Below are positions 45,057 through 59,516 of a stretch of 64,000 bases of DNA, piece after piece. The position numbers were made by a program, and so were the translations under genes. The notes beneath the pieces were generated by a model that made no database searches, was not told the DNA's origin, and saw only the letters and a program-made list of their open reading frames with translations. This DNA comes from Rosellinia necatrix. Its lineage: Eukaryota > Ascomycota > Sordariomycetes > Xylariales > Xylariaceae. The number at the start of each line of letters is the position of its first letter. Position 1 is the first letter of the stretch. The stretch is taken from assembly GCA_021209875.1 (NCBI GenBank), contig JAGYVD010000006.1:1922001-1986000 (forward strand). Direction: 5' to 3'.

Positions 45057-48000
45057 GGCGAATTCTGTCGTGCCGCAGCGACCAATGCAATCAGTCGGGT
45101 GGCGATGACGCTAGAATGGGGCGCCAATTGAAGCCGGACGGGGAGGAGGCGGAGTGAGAAGGCGCGACGGACGGTAACCGAAGAGACTGGGGACGACGTC
45201 TCTATTATTATATGCGGCTCAATCCATCGTGGCGATTCCCCATGCCGGCACCCATGGCAGCCAGCCAACGGCGAGCTCTTATCGTCGCACGCGACTTATA
45301 CAAGTACATGCTCCATACAAGTAGGTAGGTATCTCTGAGCGGGGCCCCCGGTGCCCATCAGCAAGCAGGCTATCGAATCAGATAAGCGGATGTGTCCCTG
45401 AAGAAGAAGTTCGGTGATGGACTCACGCGTGCCGGTCTGCCATCGCGATGGGGTTGTAAGATTAGCTGAAGACTTGACCTGACTATTCCGGCTAGTCCCG
45501 CCTCTGACCTACCCCAATCCCAGCAGTGGGGAACGCCGAACTGCCAATTGCAACCCTCCAATCCTCTCATGCCTCGTGGAGGCGTGCATATGTTAAGTTT
45601 GTATGTAGTGTACACTACATACTGCAGATGCACCGCTACTGTACTTCCTGTCGGTCCCAAACCCCCGGGTCGCCGCCTTTTCCACCGATCGGATGCCGAA
45701 CTTAGCCAATAGCCATCAAAAGGAAGTTGCAGTCGTCTTCGGGACATTGCTTATTATACGTACGCCCAACCCAGCTTTACCGTTTTACCGTTGGCATCTG
45801 GCCAATCATCATCTATCCAGACCACAACATGAGCATCGCTCCGGTTACAAACTCGGAATGTCAACTTGTTATTATGAAGCTTCTAGAGAGACATTCACCA
45901 CCAAAATGTCATGTTAATGTATACCTCGCAGACGCTAAAGTGTTTATAGTCAGCCAGAGAGGGTTGCCCCCCTCCTCTCCAGGCCCCTCTCCTCTCCCGG
46001 CCCCCAAACGGAGTTCAGTTCAATATGCCGATGTATTCGGATCCGCCGAAAGTGTGCAGTATAGTTCTGTAGCAGAAAGTACCTTCATGCACCAATTATC
46101 TCAGGCGCATAATCAATAGTGCGGTACGGTTTTCCAGTTTTCTCCCACTCGCCAATTGGTGCTAATCGCCATATATCCTCTGAGGGCATACTCTCAGCTG
46201 TTTGCGCATGAGAGCAGTTAGGGGCTAGCATCCATTGCCAAACGAGAACATATGTATTTTCATCCTATATCAAAACCTTCGAGAAATTGCTCGAGAGACG
46301 CACTGTGGACATATATGCATACAAAAAGAGTACCGCGACTATGCCGTCGCACCCTACGAATACTAACCAATCTTCTAACATCTCCTTCGCGAAGGTATCA
46401 AGCACAAATTCGAACGGCGCTTTCTACTCTTACCGCCATTGAGCATCTGCGCCAGCGTTAACCTCGCCCACAGGTTTAGTGAAGCCTCTGGGGGGAGGGG
46501 TTGGCATCTAAGTCATCTTAATCATCGTTGATGTCGATTTCATCGTGGGAAATACTGATTACCAGTCCAAATCCTATTTCCGGCTCATTATTTAACCTTA
46601 CGATACCACTTTGTCTAAGATCTCTCAACATCAGGACAAGATCCAGCTCGCCGAGGCGTGTGTCGCACTCAACATACGCGACCCATACGATCCTAGTAAA
46701 TTGGTTCACGATAGCTTTGAGAACGTTACCGGGAGTGTACTAGGTGTTCATGCTCTCTCTTCTGTAAAAATTAGTCGCGACATTCGGGGTCGGACTTCGC
46801 TGGGGATGGGAAATGTCTCGAGACAATGTTAAATATGTCTTCCCGCTCCCCAAGCTTCATAAAATCTACACGATGGAGATTTTCGTGCGAACCCATTCGT
46901 CGAAAACCTTATCCCCTAACTGCTTAATCTTTGATTCCTCGATACCTACATAGAGTATATCGTTATCCTAGGCCGCGATTATGCAGAGAGATTTCCTATG
47001 CGGGTAGCTGCCCAGGCTTCGAAAATGCATTGAGCGCTAAGTAGGAAGGGTTAGCAGTAGCCCCATGAAATTTGAAGTCAGTGTTTCCCCCAAAATATTC
47101 GCATAGATGTTGAGTGATGTCCTCGGTACTTTTAAACAGACCTTCAAGTGAGTCATGGCCGCTGGTCATATCCGTAACGGGATTGATGAGGATAAAGGCA
47201 GCCTCGGTGATAATAGCTATAGGTACAAACAGCCAATACCCCTGTGCGATATTGCTGAGCCTTTGCAACTATATCATCGTGGACTGAAACGCTCCCTGAG
47301 CCTTTACACCGCGACTTTTTAAGTTACAACAATTCAGATTCGCGCTGCTTAATTCAGGTATCGGGGTCGACTCTTACTTATACTCTCATTTTATATGGTT
47401 CTGCTATAGACTTCTTTCTGTACTTCTAATATTTGGTACTGCCTCTTCTTAGAGCTCTTAGAGCGGCGGCATCGGCCCAGATCGCCCGTCTTCGTTTTTT
47501 GACAATGCTGACTAAGTACGCAACATATTGCTCGAGAATTTAACATCTTAGCACCCCGTTTAAGGCTTGTTGTCTATGGACATGCGCGATAGACAGGCTT
47601 GGTATATATATAGTCAATCATAGAGGAATTGGGTGAAGTTCAATGTGGACAATAACCAACACTGCATGCAGTGGCGATAAACCTCAACGTTAAGCCCCCG
47701 AACCCGGAAAAGCCCAAGACCTGACCCGGACGTGATGAAGCGCCCGTTTTCCCTATCTTTCCCATCATCCCGCTTAATGATTCCCACCCTTTGCTGGGAT
47801 CTTGCAGTTGCAAAAGTATGTGCATGCGTAATAGCATAGTTGCCATACATAGAAGCGACCGCACCAGGTCGCGCCACGCGGGGTCTTTGGTGTACCAACA
47901 ATGCAATATATATCTAGCTACCTAACTTATATAGGCATATAGTCTAATAGGTAGCTACTCCTAGCATATAAAGGATGGCTCACTTACACATAGACAACAA

Positions 48001-48686
48001 GGCTCTTATTTGCCACCATGGCGGGAGCAGAACAGTTCTGGGTGTCCAACAAGTGCCTCAGCTTGCCCGGGTACTGCGGGATAGTGGATATGTTCTCGGA
48101 ATGCTCCCGGGGGGACTATAGAAGTCTCGAACGTGGCTTACTAATTCCTTGGATTCGTAGATCGGCGGCGGAGCATCTGGTTCTGGCTATCCAACATGGC
48201 AGGCGAACGGTCCAAAGTGTGTGCTCTACCCTGACCTGGAAGTAGACAGACATACTGATAATTCAATAGTGGAGAGGTGCAAGCCGGATATACGAAGGAA
48301 ACATTTTTGCCGAGACACTTGGCTGATCTAGGCCGATGATAAATGACCCGGTGCGGACCCAGCAAGGGATGCCCCCAGCCAGTCGTTTGCACACAGCACA
48401 GAGCACTGACGTGACGGAGTGCATTATCGGGGTGTGAGCTGAATGCTAATCTCTCGAAAAGGTCATGACGAGACATGGCTGACCGGGGTATATATCAATA
48501 GCATGCTGTTGTACCCCGCACGGAGTTAGGGTAGTTACCTACACCATCGAGCTCGCTAGGTGTTGCCGGCGATGGCGGAGCCACAACAATACCGTTCCCT
48601 ATATAGGTCCCACGAGAAGACTTGTCATGCCTACGCTACTCCGAGACGGAGACAGCTAACCGAGAATCACCTTCCACCCACTCAGT
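45057..48686. other. Spacer with possible decayed coding remnants
   Basis: 3.6 kb. A minus-strand frame at 46996-47268 (90 codons) and frames on both strands at 46518-46832 have protein-like composition but no family motif and no convincing splicing partners; they may be relics of one disrupted gene. The rest is unremarkable. Confidence 0.4.
48600..48607 (+). promoter_or_regulatory. Probable TATA box of the monooxygenase gene
   Basis: TATATAGG lies about 80 bp upstream of ATG 48687. Confidence 0.5.
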
Positions 48687-50537
48687 ATGGACCTTGACAC
48701 GGATATCATCATCATCGGGGCCGGCATGTCCGGCCTTGGTCTCGCCGTTCAGCTTGTACGGCAGTATGGACACCGGAATTTCGAATTAATCGAGAAATCG
48801 GATCATGTCGGGGGCACGTGGTGGACGAACTCGTACCCCGGATGCGGCGTGGATGTACGGCCATTTTTCGCCGCAGCCCGAAACATTCAAAGATCATAGT
48901 TCTAATCCGTTTGCAGATCATTGCACACTTTTACTCGTATTCTTTCGCTTTGAATCCGAACTGGTCTCGTAAATATCCGCTGCAGCCCGAAATTATCGAA
49001 TACATCCAGAACGTGGCGGCCAAATATGACATCGAGAAGCACACGAGATTCCAATCGGTTGTGACATCAGCCGACTGGGAAGAGTCTTCTGGGACCTGGC
49101 TAGTCTCCATTAAAGACTTGAAAACATTAGAAACGTATGAACGGCGGTGTAAGATTCTTATTTCTGCCGTCGGAATCCTTTCCATACCCAATAAATGCGA
49201 CATCCCCGGGGTAGCATCCTTCAAGGGCCCAATGTTCCACACGTCAGAATGGGATCATTCTTTTGATTGGAAGGACAAGGAGGTAGTTGTGATTGGTTCG
49301 TGATTGGTTCCCTATGTATCAATCGATATGCAAATGAAGCTGATGGTAAAATAGGAAACGGATGCAGCGCAACCCAAGTGGTTCCTGCTGTAAGCCAAAG
49401 CCCTAACGCAGCGAAGAAAGTCACCCAGTTTGCTCGTTCGGCGCAATGGGTGCTTGAGCGCCCGAACCCAGAGTACTCGAGCCTTTTCAAGTGGACGATG
49501 AGATGGGTGCCTTTGGCCATGCGCTCATACCGCCTCATGCAGAACTACTACACAGAGTGGGATTTCAAGAGTTTCCCTAGCGAGAGCGGAGCGCCCATTC
49601 GAAAGATGTACCAGGATTACCAGGGCGGTTACATTCAAAGAACATCTCCGGAGAAATACCATGAATTCCTCCTCCCCAAGTCGGAAATTGGCTGCAAGCG
49701 TCGGGTCATGGACACGGATTATCTCGAGTGTCTGCATCGCGACAATGTTGAACTGATTTACAAGGACCCCATCGAGGAGATTGTTGAGGATGGAGTACGC
49801 ACAAAGGCTGGCAGGGTTATAGAAGCGGATGCGATCATCCTCGCGAATGGGTTCGAGATTCAAAGGCCACTATTGACCCTCAACATACACGGCGAGGGAG
49901 GCGCCACTATTGCAGATCACGTAAGTGACCCCCAGGACCTAGTGCGGATTACGTATCATTGACGAAATCTGGCCATCAGTGGGATGAATTCAGCGATGGG
50001 TCGGCCTCCGCCTACTTCGGGACCTGTCTCTCGGGATTCCCCAATTTCTTCATAATGATGGGCCCCAATACCGCCAGCGGCCACGGCTCGGTGATATACA
50101 CAACCGAGTGCCAGATCGGTTTCGCCCTCCGCGTCATCAAGCCCATCCTGAATGCGCTGAGGGCCCAAAGGTCGATGCTACCGGTGATCGGGAAGAAGGC
50201 AGACATAGTCAAGGTGACACCAGACGCCGAGCAGGTCGACATCGACACCGTTCAGGATAGATTGAAGGGCTTGGTCTGGTCATCTGGGTGCACCTCGTGG
50301 GCGTTGGACCCCCGGACGGGGCGGAATATCACCATGTACCCCGACTTCCAGTACAAATACTGGCTCAGGAGCATATTCGTTGCCTGGCGCGATTTCGAGT
50401 TCTCGACGTCGAAGCCAGCGGCTGCCGTCCTAGCGTCAAAGTCACTTGGCGTCGGGAGTTTGTTTACTATTTCGACCGGTATCGCTGTAGTCGCATATCT
50501 TGCGCATCAACGGCTCCCATTTGGTCGGTTACATTGA
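48687..50537 (+). CDS. Flavin-dependent Baeyer-Villiger-type monooxygenase
   Basis: Exons 48687-48854, 48917-49295, 49355-49920 and 49980-50537 give 556 residues. The FAD-binding Rossmann motif GAGMSG is at residues 11-16, the VGGTWWTNSYPGCGVD block follows, and the Baeyer-Villiger fingerprint FKGPMFHTSEWD is at 158-169 (FxGxxxHxxxW, here ending in D). The NADPH-binding motif is GNGCSA at 183-188, followed by the late LANGFE element. A hydrophobic segment (LFTISTGIAVVAYLAH) near the C-terminus may anchor it to a membrane, as in several fungal relatives. It should insert oxygen next to a ketone or oxygenate a soft nucleophile using NADPH and O2. The substrate is unknown. There is no adjacent backbone synthase; the A-T/UbiA locus lies 10 kb to the left across the nuclease and DUF3435 genes. 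Confidence 0.91.
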
Positions 50538-53020
50538 GGCAGGACCTGCAAGAGCAGATAACGGCACGGTTCCGGTTATGATGTAAAGGTTGTACAACTA
50601 AATATACCGAAAACAGGAGTGAAAGGGAGATGCTTCAACTATTAGATGCGATCCAACGCGCCCACTCATTCCCCATCCAAGGTGTCGTCGAGCCTCAGGC
50701 GTCAAATAAATCCGCCCCCCGGCGGCAAGATGATGATGACGATGAAGGCAACTTATTGAGGCTGTGAAGAACGAGCTCGTTTCTAGTATATTTTAACGCC
50801 GACCTTGTGGCGCGGAGTTCTCGGCACAAGCCGGCCGGCTCGGAAGGGGCTCGTATTAGCGCCAATGCTACAGCATACGCGGACCCCTTTTGAGTCGGAA
50901 GCAGGAGGAAGCGTGAAGAAAACGAGGGTGGGTGGGACGAAGATTAGATGTTGGAAACCCGCCTCCATATAGAACTACGCCTCAGATCCTGGAGTTATTG
51001 AATAACAGGAGCATCAGCGATTGGCGTTTCGTGGAAATTATTTTATCCTGGAGCACTGGCTTCGAAGATAGTTACCTGACATAGTTGCTCCGTTGATGCA
51101 CGATCTATCTAGCAAGGTTCAGGGAGAGAGCCGGAAGAGCACTAGATAATTATTCCCGAAATAGGGGACCGGTCATAGGCTCGTATTCCTTCATACTAGT
51201 GTATGTTGAATTGTTCGGAGCTGTTTCGTTTCGAGTTTCAACATGTAAGCTTTTGTGTTATGGCCTGTAGGTATTTCCTTGACCCAGTCAATCACATGTG
51301 TAATCTCCGAACGTACAGCGGGTGTGAGCCGGGTTATTGTTGAGAGCTGATCCTGTAAGTATCACTGGTCGCCTATGAGAGCGCCTGTACAGCATGTCGA
51401 CCCAATAATACCCGCGAACGCACCTTGTAACGCGATTGGTCGTCTGTTCGCTTCTTTCTATGAGGGCACGGAATGTTCCGCTTCGTGAATATTGAGGAGA
51501 AGAAAGATGCCGATAACTTCCCCCCCAAAGCTTGAATCGATAACAATATATTCCTATCAGCCCCAGACTGCGTGTCTATGAATCTGGAGTCGTAACGTAT
51601 GATATAAACTAAATTTTACAGCAGCGCTGATAATTCACAAGGATGATAATTTACACAGAGGCCAATTTTAGACCCAATTTGTCACTCTGTAAACAATCAT
51701 GATCGTATATGAGATGCGGTAAATTACATCCATGTAAACAATGAAAATCCTCGGATTTCGACAGCGCTTAACCGGTTCTTCCGCCTATTATAGTCAACGT
51801 CGTGTCGTAATGGCGTATCGACCAACCAATTTGGAGCGATCTCCAACCTCCACGCAGGGGATGAAACGGGTTTCAAACCCTTGCTAGTCGCTGACAGCGA
51901 GGAACCTCAAAGCCAAATCACAACTACAGTTGGGTCTCTGGTTAGTTATGGCGTAGTGTGCACAAGTACTCGGCCGACACGAGTGGACGCCACATTGGAT
52001 GATGCGTCGTCTGTCGAGCCCGCCCTCACTTGTCAATTGGGCATTCATCAACCCAAACGTGTCTTGTCTACGTAACTAGAATTCTGAACCTTCTTCCGGA
52101 TTGGAAATCGAAGGAAGATGTTGAATTTCAAACAGGAGGAGATGGTTCTACAGTAATCATCCAGGAGAGATGCCACCCCTGAATTATAACATGACATGGT
52201 ACATACATAACATAGTGTAATAAATAACATATGTCCGCTATGGGCCGATCGGGAGATCAGTCTAGGCGTGAGGGCGATGACGAAGCCACCCCCTCCTCAC
52301 TGTAACTCTGCCACAACATAGCACGTTTCAATTCGACTTGAGACGCCTTCTTATTCTCGCTTACGTTCCCTGGTCCGGTCCCTGGGGCCGCCCCGGATTA
52401 TCACTTGATCTTTCTCCTTGGCTAGGCTTGGAAAAAGCTTAACGAAAGCTTGTCACAGCTCGATCCTCCTGCATTAGGCAAGTGGATCGACCGAACGCCT
52501 CGAACGCATGGGATTCGCGCCCAAGCCGACTTCCTCCAATCATCCTGCTCCTATTCCCAGGTTTGGACCCTTTGCTGATCGTCGCATTGTCGAGGAGATG
52601 GCGCGACGGCGCGACGAAGCGATAGAGCATGGGCTCAGTTAGGAGCGAATGGTTGTGAATCGGCCATGGGGAGGGAGGGAGACTGGAGGCTGATCCCGAG
52701 GCCCCCCTTACTCGCAAGATTTTGGTATATATACCGGACCTCAACTCATCTCTTATCATTAACTTCTTCTTGGCATGCCTTTTCTTGTTTCTTTTCTCTT
52801 ATTCTGAGGCTGGCCGTTTATCTTTCCAATTCTCTTCCATTTCCTGGGTATCACCACGTTTCGTTTCTTGTACATTTCTCGAGTACCTCACCCGGGGAAC
52901 CCTTAGACCTACCCGGGCTTGATACTCGTCTTCCGTTCTTCACTGCCTGGCGTGGTACCTTTCACCTCTTTTTTCTTTTCCGTTCCTTCAGCCTTATTAC
53001 ATCAAGCGCTACTAGCCATC
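50538..53020. other. Spacer and protease promoter
   Basis: 2.5 kb with no supportable gene. It contains a gatgatgatgacgatga stretch near 50733. The right 400 bp are pyrimidine-rich and probably the leader of the protease mRNA. Confidence 0.5.
52726..52733 (+). promoter_or_regulatory. Possible TATA box of the aspartic protease gene
   Basis: TATATATA precedes a pyrimidine-rich leader. It is about 290 bp upstream of ATG 53021, farther than for other genes here, implying a long 5' UTR. Confidence 0.4.
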
Positions 53021-54549
53021 ATGCATTCCTTAAGGAGTATCCTATTCCTCGCCTATGGCCTGTTGGCACTGGTGGCCGCCTCGCCGACCGGTATCGTCCA
53101 AAAGCGAGGGGTCTACAAGGTCGAGCGGGTGCGGAACCCTAACCCGATCCCAAGAAACGGGCCTCGCTCGCTTCTTAAAACACTCCGAAAATACCGCATG
53201 CCTGTTCCGGCCTCGCTTCTCAACGCTGCCGAAAAACAGGAAGAGCTCATCTCCAAGAGAGAGCCCAGGAGGCAGAAGGGGATGGGCAATGGGGTGAACG
53301 CTGGAGGGTTTACCGCCGCCGCTCAGGACGGCGGTAGGGGTGGCCGCAACCGAGAGAAGGGGAAAGGGAGGGGCAAGGGCAAAGGCGGCGCTGGCGCTGG
53401 TGGTGCGACCGCTCCGCAAGAGACGGCCACAGCGAACACGAATGGCACGGGTCTTGTAGTGAACGTCCCCGAAGCGAACGACGTCGAATATCTATCGCCC
53501 GTCAACATCGGCGGACAAGTTGTGAATCTCGATTTCGACACCGGTTCGTCCGATCTCTGGGTGTTCAACACGCAACTGAGCGCGGCCGCCACGCAGGGTC
53601 ATGCGCTCTACGACCCGTCGAGCTCCGCCACGTTTCAGCTCATAGGGAACGCCCAGTTCCAGATCAGCTACGGCGACGGCTCCGGCGCCGAGGGGATCGT
53701 GGGCACGGACGTCGTGAACATCGGAGGCGCGGAAGTCAAGGCACAGGCCGTCGAGCTGGCCACGGCCGTAACCCAATCCTTCGTCGACGACGTCGCCACG
53801 GACGGGCTGCTCGGCCTGGCCTTCGGCACCATCAACACCGTGCAGCCGCAGCAGCAGAAGACCTTCTTCGAGAACGTCATGCCGGATCTAGCGGAGCCCC
53901 TGTTCACGGCAGACATGCGGGCGGGGGCGAACGGAGCGTACGAGTTCGGCCGCATCGACACGACCAAGTTCACGGGCGATATGACCTTCGTCGACATCGA
54001 CAACTCTCAGGGATTCTGGCAGTTCACCAGTGATAAGTTCGCGGTCGACGGCGGAGCCGCGCAGACATCGGTCGCCGGCAACCAGGCCATCGCTGACACG
54101 GGCACTACGCTGCTCCTCGCCGATTCCGCCATCGCCGATGCGTACTATGCGAAAGTCGATGGCGCGCAGAACGACCAGCAGCAGGGTGGCTTCACCATTC
54201 CTTGCAATGCGAAGCTGCCCGACCTGCAGCTTGCGGTCGGCGACGCTATGGCTACGGTAAAGGGCTCTAACCTCAACTTCGCCCCTGTCGATGCGACTGG
54301 CCAAAGTAAGTGAAGTGACATTTGCTGCTATGTCTCCCCCAGCCTGCGCTCGTGTCCCTCTCCCTTGTTCACGGTTTAATAACCTACGATACGTTAAGTG
54401 AGCTAACGCGATACACCACAGCTTGCTTCGGTGGTCTCCAGGCTGGTCAATCAGGCGGCTTGCAGATTTACGGCGATATCTTCTTCAAGAGCAACTTCGT
54501 CGTATTCAACGGTGGAAACAACACACTCGGTTTCGCGGAGCATGTTTGA
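53021..54549 (+). CDS. Secreted pepsin-like aspartic protease (family A1)
   Basis: Exons 53021-54305 and 54422-54549 give 470 residues. A signal peptide (about 1-20, ending VAAS) precedes a basic propeptide. The catalytic domain starts near residue 145 and has both active-site triads, DTGSS (Asp173) and DTGTT (Asp359), and the flap Tyr217 in ISYGDGSG. Glycine-rich GGLQ and GDIFFKSNFVVF at the end match the penicillopepsin/aspergillopepsin group. Unusual is the stretch at about 104-128, between propeptide and mature enzyme: a run of Gly, Arg and Lys (GRGGRNREKGKGRGKGKGG) then GAGAGG. It offers many Kex2-like or autolytic cleavage sites or an electrostatic tether. Like other secreted proteases it probably acts at acid pH on external protein. 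The longer frame from 52919 starts at a non-ATG codon and is rejected. Confidence 0.93.
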
Positions 54550-55652
54550 TTTATATATCTGGAACATGTTAGACAGCCCTTCTCCCATTACGTACTCGAT
54601 AGACCCTAGGGGTGCCCATAGACACTGTAGATCAATTGATCAGTAAGGAACGTTATTACTGTCCCAAGACTGGTGATGTTCAATAGCAAATGATCCCTAA
54701 CTAGGTTCCTGCTCCTTGCATCCCTACGTATCTGATATTTTATCATGAGTTCCTTGAATGATATTTCTTTTTTTTTATTCCTCGATGGATCTATAAATGT
54801 CTAGGGAAGGGCGACTAGCTTGATGTAGTCCATCACCTTCCCTCGACCGTCACGTTTAACATATCGCTTTAATGATTGCGAGTCATATAGCTACCAATAA
54901 ATATTCGTAGCGGATTGGGTAGAACGAATTCATGATGGATAAATATTATGAAATTTCCCTTAGAAGTGGTACGAAGGAGCCACAATCAGGGTATGATATA
55001 TGATGGGATGTAAGCGAAGTTTCGTATCCAGATAAAGCAGGTCTCAAGATCATAAAAGGGGCTTTATAAATCCCATGTACAAATAAGCTTGGACCGGGGA
55101 TGTTGAGGGAAATACATACCGTGGTAATGAATATATCATAATTATATTATCAAGTGGCCGGATGTTGTCAATCTCAATACTCGATGGCCTACGGCTGTTC
55201 CACGTAGGTAGTGACCAGGGCTAGGGCCGTAACGTCAAAAAAGAGAAGAGAACAGCTACAAGCCGCGATTGGTTTCTCTTTTTATACTATACGTAGCAAA
55301 ACAATAAAAATAAAAATAAAACGTTAGTAATAAGTTAGGGCTGCGCAGCGGGGAAGAACACAGGGCTGATAGACAGATCTTGCTGGACGGGATGAGATGA
55401 GGATCCAGTTGCGCTCCGCATTAAGAACTCTGGGAAGCAGCTTGCGCATGTCAGTGGCGTCCACGCAAAAGGAAGTTAAATGAAGTCACGCCATGTAGTG
55501 AGTGATAGTGTAGGATTCCAAAAGCTGGTGTTTGGCAAATATGTGCGGGTAGAAGAGAATATATACATGAGGTATATCACACCAAGCCAATCCGAAGCGA
55601 GAGTGAGTAGATAGCAAAGTGCATCCCATCCCATCCCACTCCATCCGACCGC

Positions 55653-55685
55653 CCATCCATCCATCCATCCATCCATCCATCCATT
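55653..55685. repeat. (CCAT)n microsatellite
   Basis: About eight uninterrupted ccat units. Confidence 0.9.
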
Positions 55686-55820
55686 CACCCATCCCTGCCT
55701 AAACGAAGCGAGCGTAAAACGTTTTCCCTTCGAAATCCCATACCCGTTGTGCGCCCCGCGGATGCAACCAGTCCACACCCACAAGAGCGTCTAACTCCTT
55801 GTCATGCTTGTCGCATCTCC

Positions 55821-55873
55821 AAAAAATAAACAAACAAATAAACAAACAAACAATCAATCAATCAATCAATCAA
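55821..55873. repeat. Compound (AAAC)n-(AATC)n microsatellite
   Basis: An aaataaac/aaac tract passes directly into an aatc tract of five to six units. Confidence 0.9.
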
Positions 55874-56080
55874 ATCCTCGCGGCCAAAACAAGTTAACAA
55901 CCGATCAAATATCGACGAGGGTAGTCTTCAGGATGGAGCGCCCGTCCCCGATCCCAAGTGACCACGGGGGTTTCCCGTCCGGTCAGAAAAAGATCCCGCT
56001 TCTCCCCTTCCCGGAGGGGGAGGGTTTCGACTTTGGCGCGTGCGCGTGCGCGTTTGCGTTCGCGTTCGCGTTCGGGCGTT

Positions 56081-57582
<1,502 letters not shown>

Positions 57583-57685
57583 GGTGTCTTAGCTCTCGGG
57601 ACGATCGAGGTAGTCGGGAGACGAAGCGTTGATGGGAGAAGGCTTGACTTGGGCGGGAAGTAAGGGACATCAGCGAGCTCATGGA

Positions 57686-57695
57686 TATATATATA
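57686..57695 (-). promoter_or_regulatory. Probable TATA box of the chitinase gene
   Basis: A TATATATATA run about 105 bp upstream of the chitinase ATG at 57582. Confidence 0.55.
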
Positions 57696-57939
57696 CTCCT
57701 GCTGAGCTCCTATCCCATCTCCCCAAGCGGTATAACGGACTATTCACGTGGTTGGGGAGGTGGGTGAGACATGGCATGTACGGGCATGTACGGCCTAGCG
57801 ATGGAATGTTGGATCTGGGTTCTGGTAATGGCGACACCAGAGCCGGAGCCAGGCGCCGCCATCCACAGGATCGCTGGATCCAAGGTAGCAACGTTGCCAG
57901 CACCCATGTCAGCGCCCGTTCGTGCGAGCAGTCAGTCAG

Positions 57940-58033
57940 TCAGTACCTACATACCCGTCGACACAGTCAGTACAGTAGTCAGTACAGTAGTCGGTACAGT
58001 AGTGTAGTCGATACAGTAGTCGGTACAGTAGTG
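57940..58033. repeat. Degenerate cagtacagtagt tandem array
   Basis: cagtcagt units, then about six degenerate copies of cagtacagtagt/cggtacagtagt, roughly 360-450 bp upstream of the chitinase start. Confidence 0.85.
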
Positions 58034-58047
58034 GTGTAGTATTGTAG

Positions 58048-58048
58048 C

Positions 58049-58084
<36 letters not shown>
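58048..58084. repeat. (CAG/TAG)n trinucleotide microsatellite
   Basis: Twelve nearly perfect tag units directly to the right of the preceding array. Confidence 0.9.
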
Positions 58085-58085
<1 letters not shown>

Positions 58086-59496
58086 TAGGCTCGTGGGTAG
58101 GGGAGGTTCATCCTCCAATCTCCAATCCCGCCAACCCGACTTCTCCATCGGCACTGGCGGCCTGAGCTGCGGCGGTAAAGCGAGGCCCTCATCGTCGAGG
58201 CGCGTCCGTCCATGGCAGGCCGTGAGGGCCGCCGCCGGCGCTCGTGGTCCTCCTAGTCCGCAGACGGAAGGTGGGCATCCTCAGCGTGTCTCGCATGCGT
58301 GGACTTGGACGGCTCGGCAGATGGGACAGCCTACTCGCTGCTCAGGGGGGAAGCCCGCGGGCACGGCCAATCAGGGCCCAGGCCTTCCAACTGCGCGCTG
58401 TCGCATGCGATGCTCACGCGAAAACGCCCTACCTATAGTAGGGGGCCACCGGCTTCTGGCAAGGTTGCATCGAACCCTCATCTCCGACCCTCCCACCAAC
58501 CACACCATCATTTGACTGTTTCTGGGTCTTGCGCCAACTATCACCTTGCACCGTCATCTGAGGAAAACAGGTTAATTACAAGGTAACCGGGTAAACCTTT
58601 AGGGGTCTCTGGTGTCGTGCGCGCACGCAGATCCGACATCTTGGTCTGAATCTTTCGTTACGCTCCTGCTTTGTTTTTGTTTTGATTTGTTTTTGTTTTT
58701 ATTTTTTATTTTTTATTTTCAATTATTATTATTCCTTTTGTCCATGCAAATGGCAACTCGGACACTGGCGGTGACGACAAGGGACCATGTTCACAAATAT
58801 CGCCACCACTCTGAAGATATGTAAATGTGCTGTAGTTATCCCGCCGGAGTAGTGTAGAACGCAGCAACAGAAAAAAAAATAACTTAAAAAAAACAAAAAT
58901 GCAGATCAGATGATTGAACCGCCGACCCGGAATTTGCATTAGTGTTTTACAGCGCTCGTTAGCCCGTCGAAACTGCTCCACACCCAGAGGCAAGCCGTAG
59001 TTAGGTATCTCTCCCAATCTCCATCCCCCGCATCCTCACCACTAGTCTCAGTGGCTGTTTTTAGTCTGGGCCATCCCCAGTTCGATAACGTATTTCCTCT
59101 TTCGGCCTATTTCCCGGCGCGGCCAATGAGCTGACGTCTGGGCAAGGTGAGGTTGTTGCGCCCAAGGAAGGTCACGCATCCGAGTTTAGATAGTAGTATA
59201 TCCATCCCATCATTTACACAAATGTAGCCCGTCGGAAGAGAGCAAGCAACCCCCCCCCCTCCTCCGCTCGAGTTAATCCATCGTGGTCAACTCCGGGTTG
59301 CATCCAACATCGCGCTTCGTTTTGCAACGTTACCGGGTCCGATAAGGGGGAAGCCCACGCAACCCAAGCCGCAGAAACGCTCCTCGAGCCGGGGGTCCGT
59401 GATAGAGCGTGATAGAGCGGTGATAGAAACGTCGTGAGGTGCATGATCCAACGGCTTAGGGCATAGCAGCAACGTCCGAAGCAGAGAAACAACATC

Positions 59497-59516
59497 GTGT
59501 GTGTGTGTGTGTGTGT
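59497..59516. repeat. (GT)10 microsatellite
   Basis: Ten uninterrupted gt units. Confidence 0.95.

Larger units (their letters stand above)
54550..56080. other. Convergent spacer with tetranucleotide repeats
   Basis: 1.5 kb between the 3' ends of the protease and chitinase genes, with AT-rich stretches at about 54700-55330 and two microsatellites listed separately. Confidence 0.55.

Noticed and set aside
52919..53020. Longer N-terminus for the aspartic protease
   Set aside because: It would start at TTG; the ATG at 53021 gives a proper signal peptide.
57940..58084. Regular direct repeats resembling a CRISPR array
   Set aside because: Units are contiguous without unique spacers, and this is eukaryotic DNA; it is microsatellite sequence.
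58894..58975. tRNA-like stretch on the minus strand with a GGTTCAATC T-loop-like word
   Set aside because: No acceptor or anticodon stem could be paired; the T-arm flanks do not pair.
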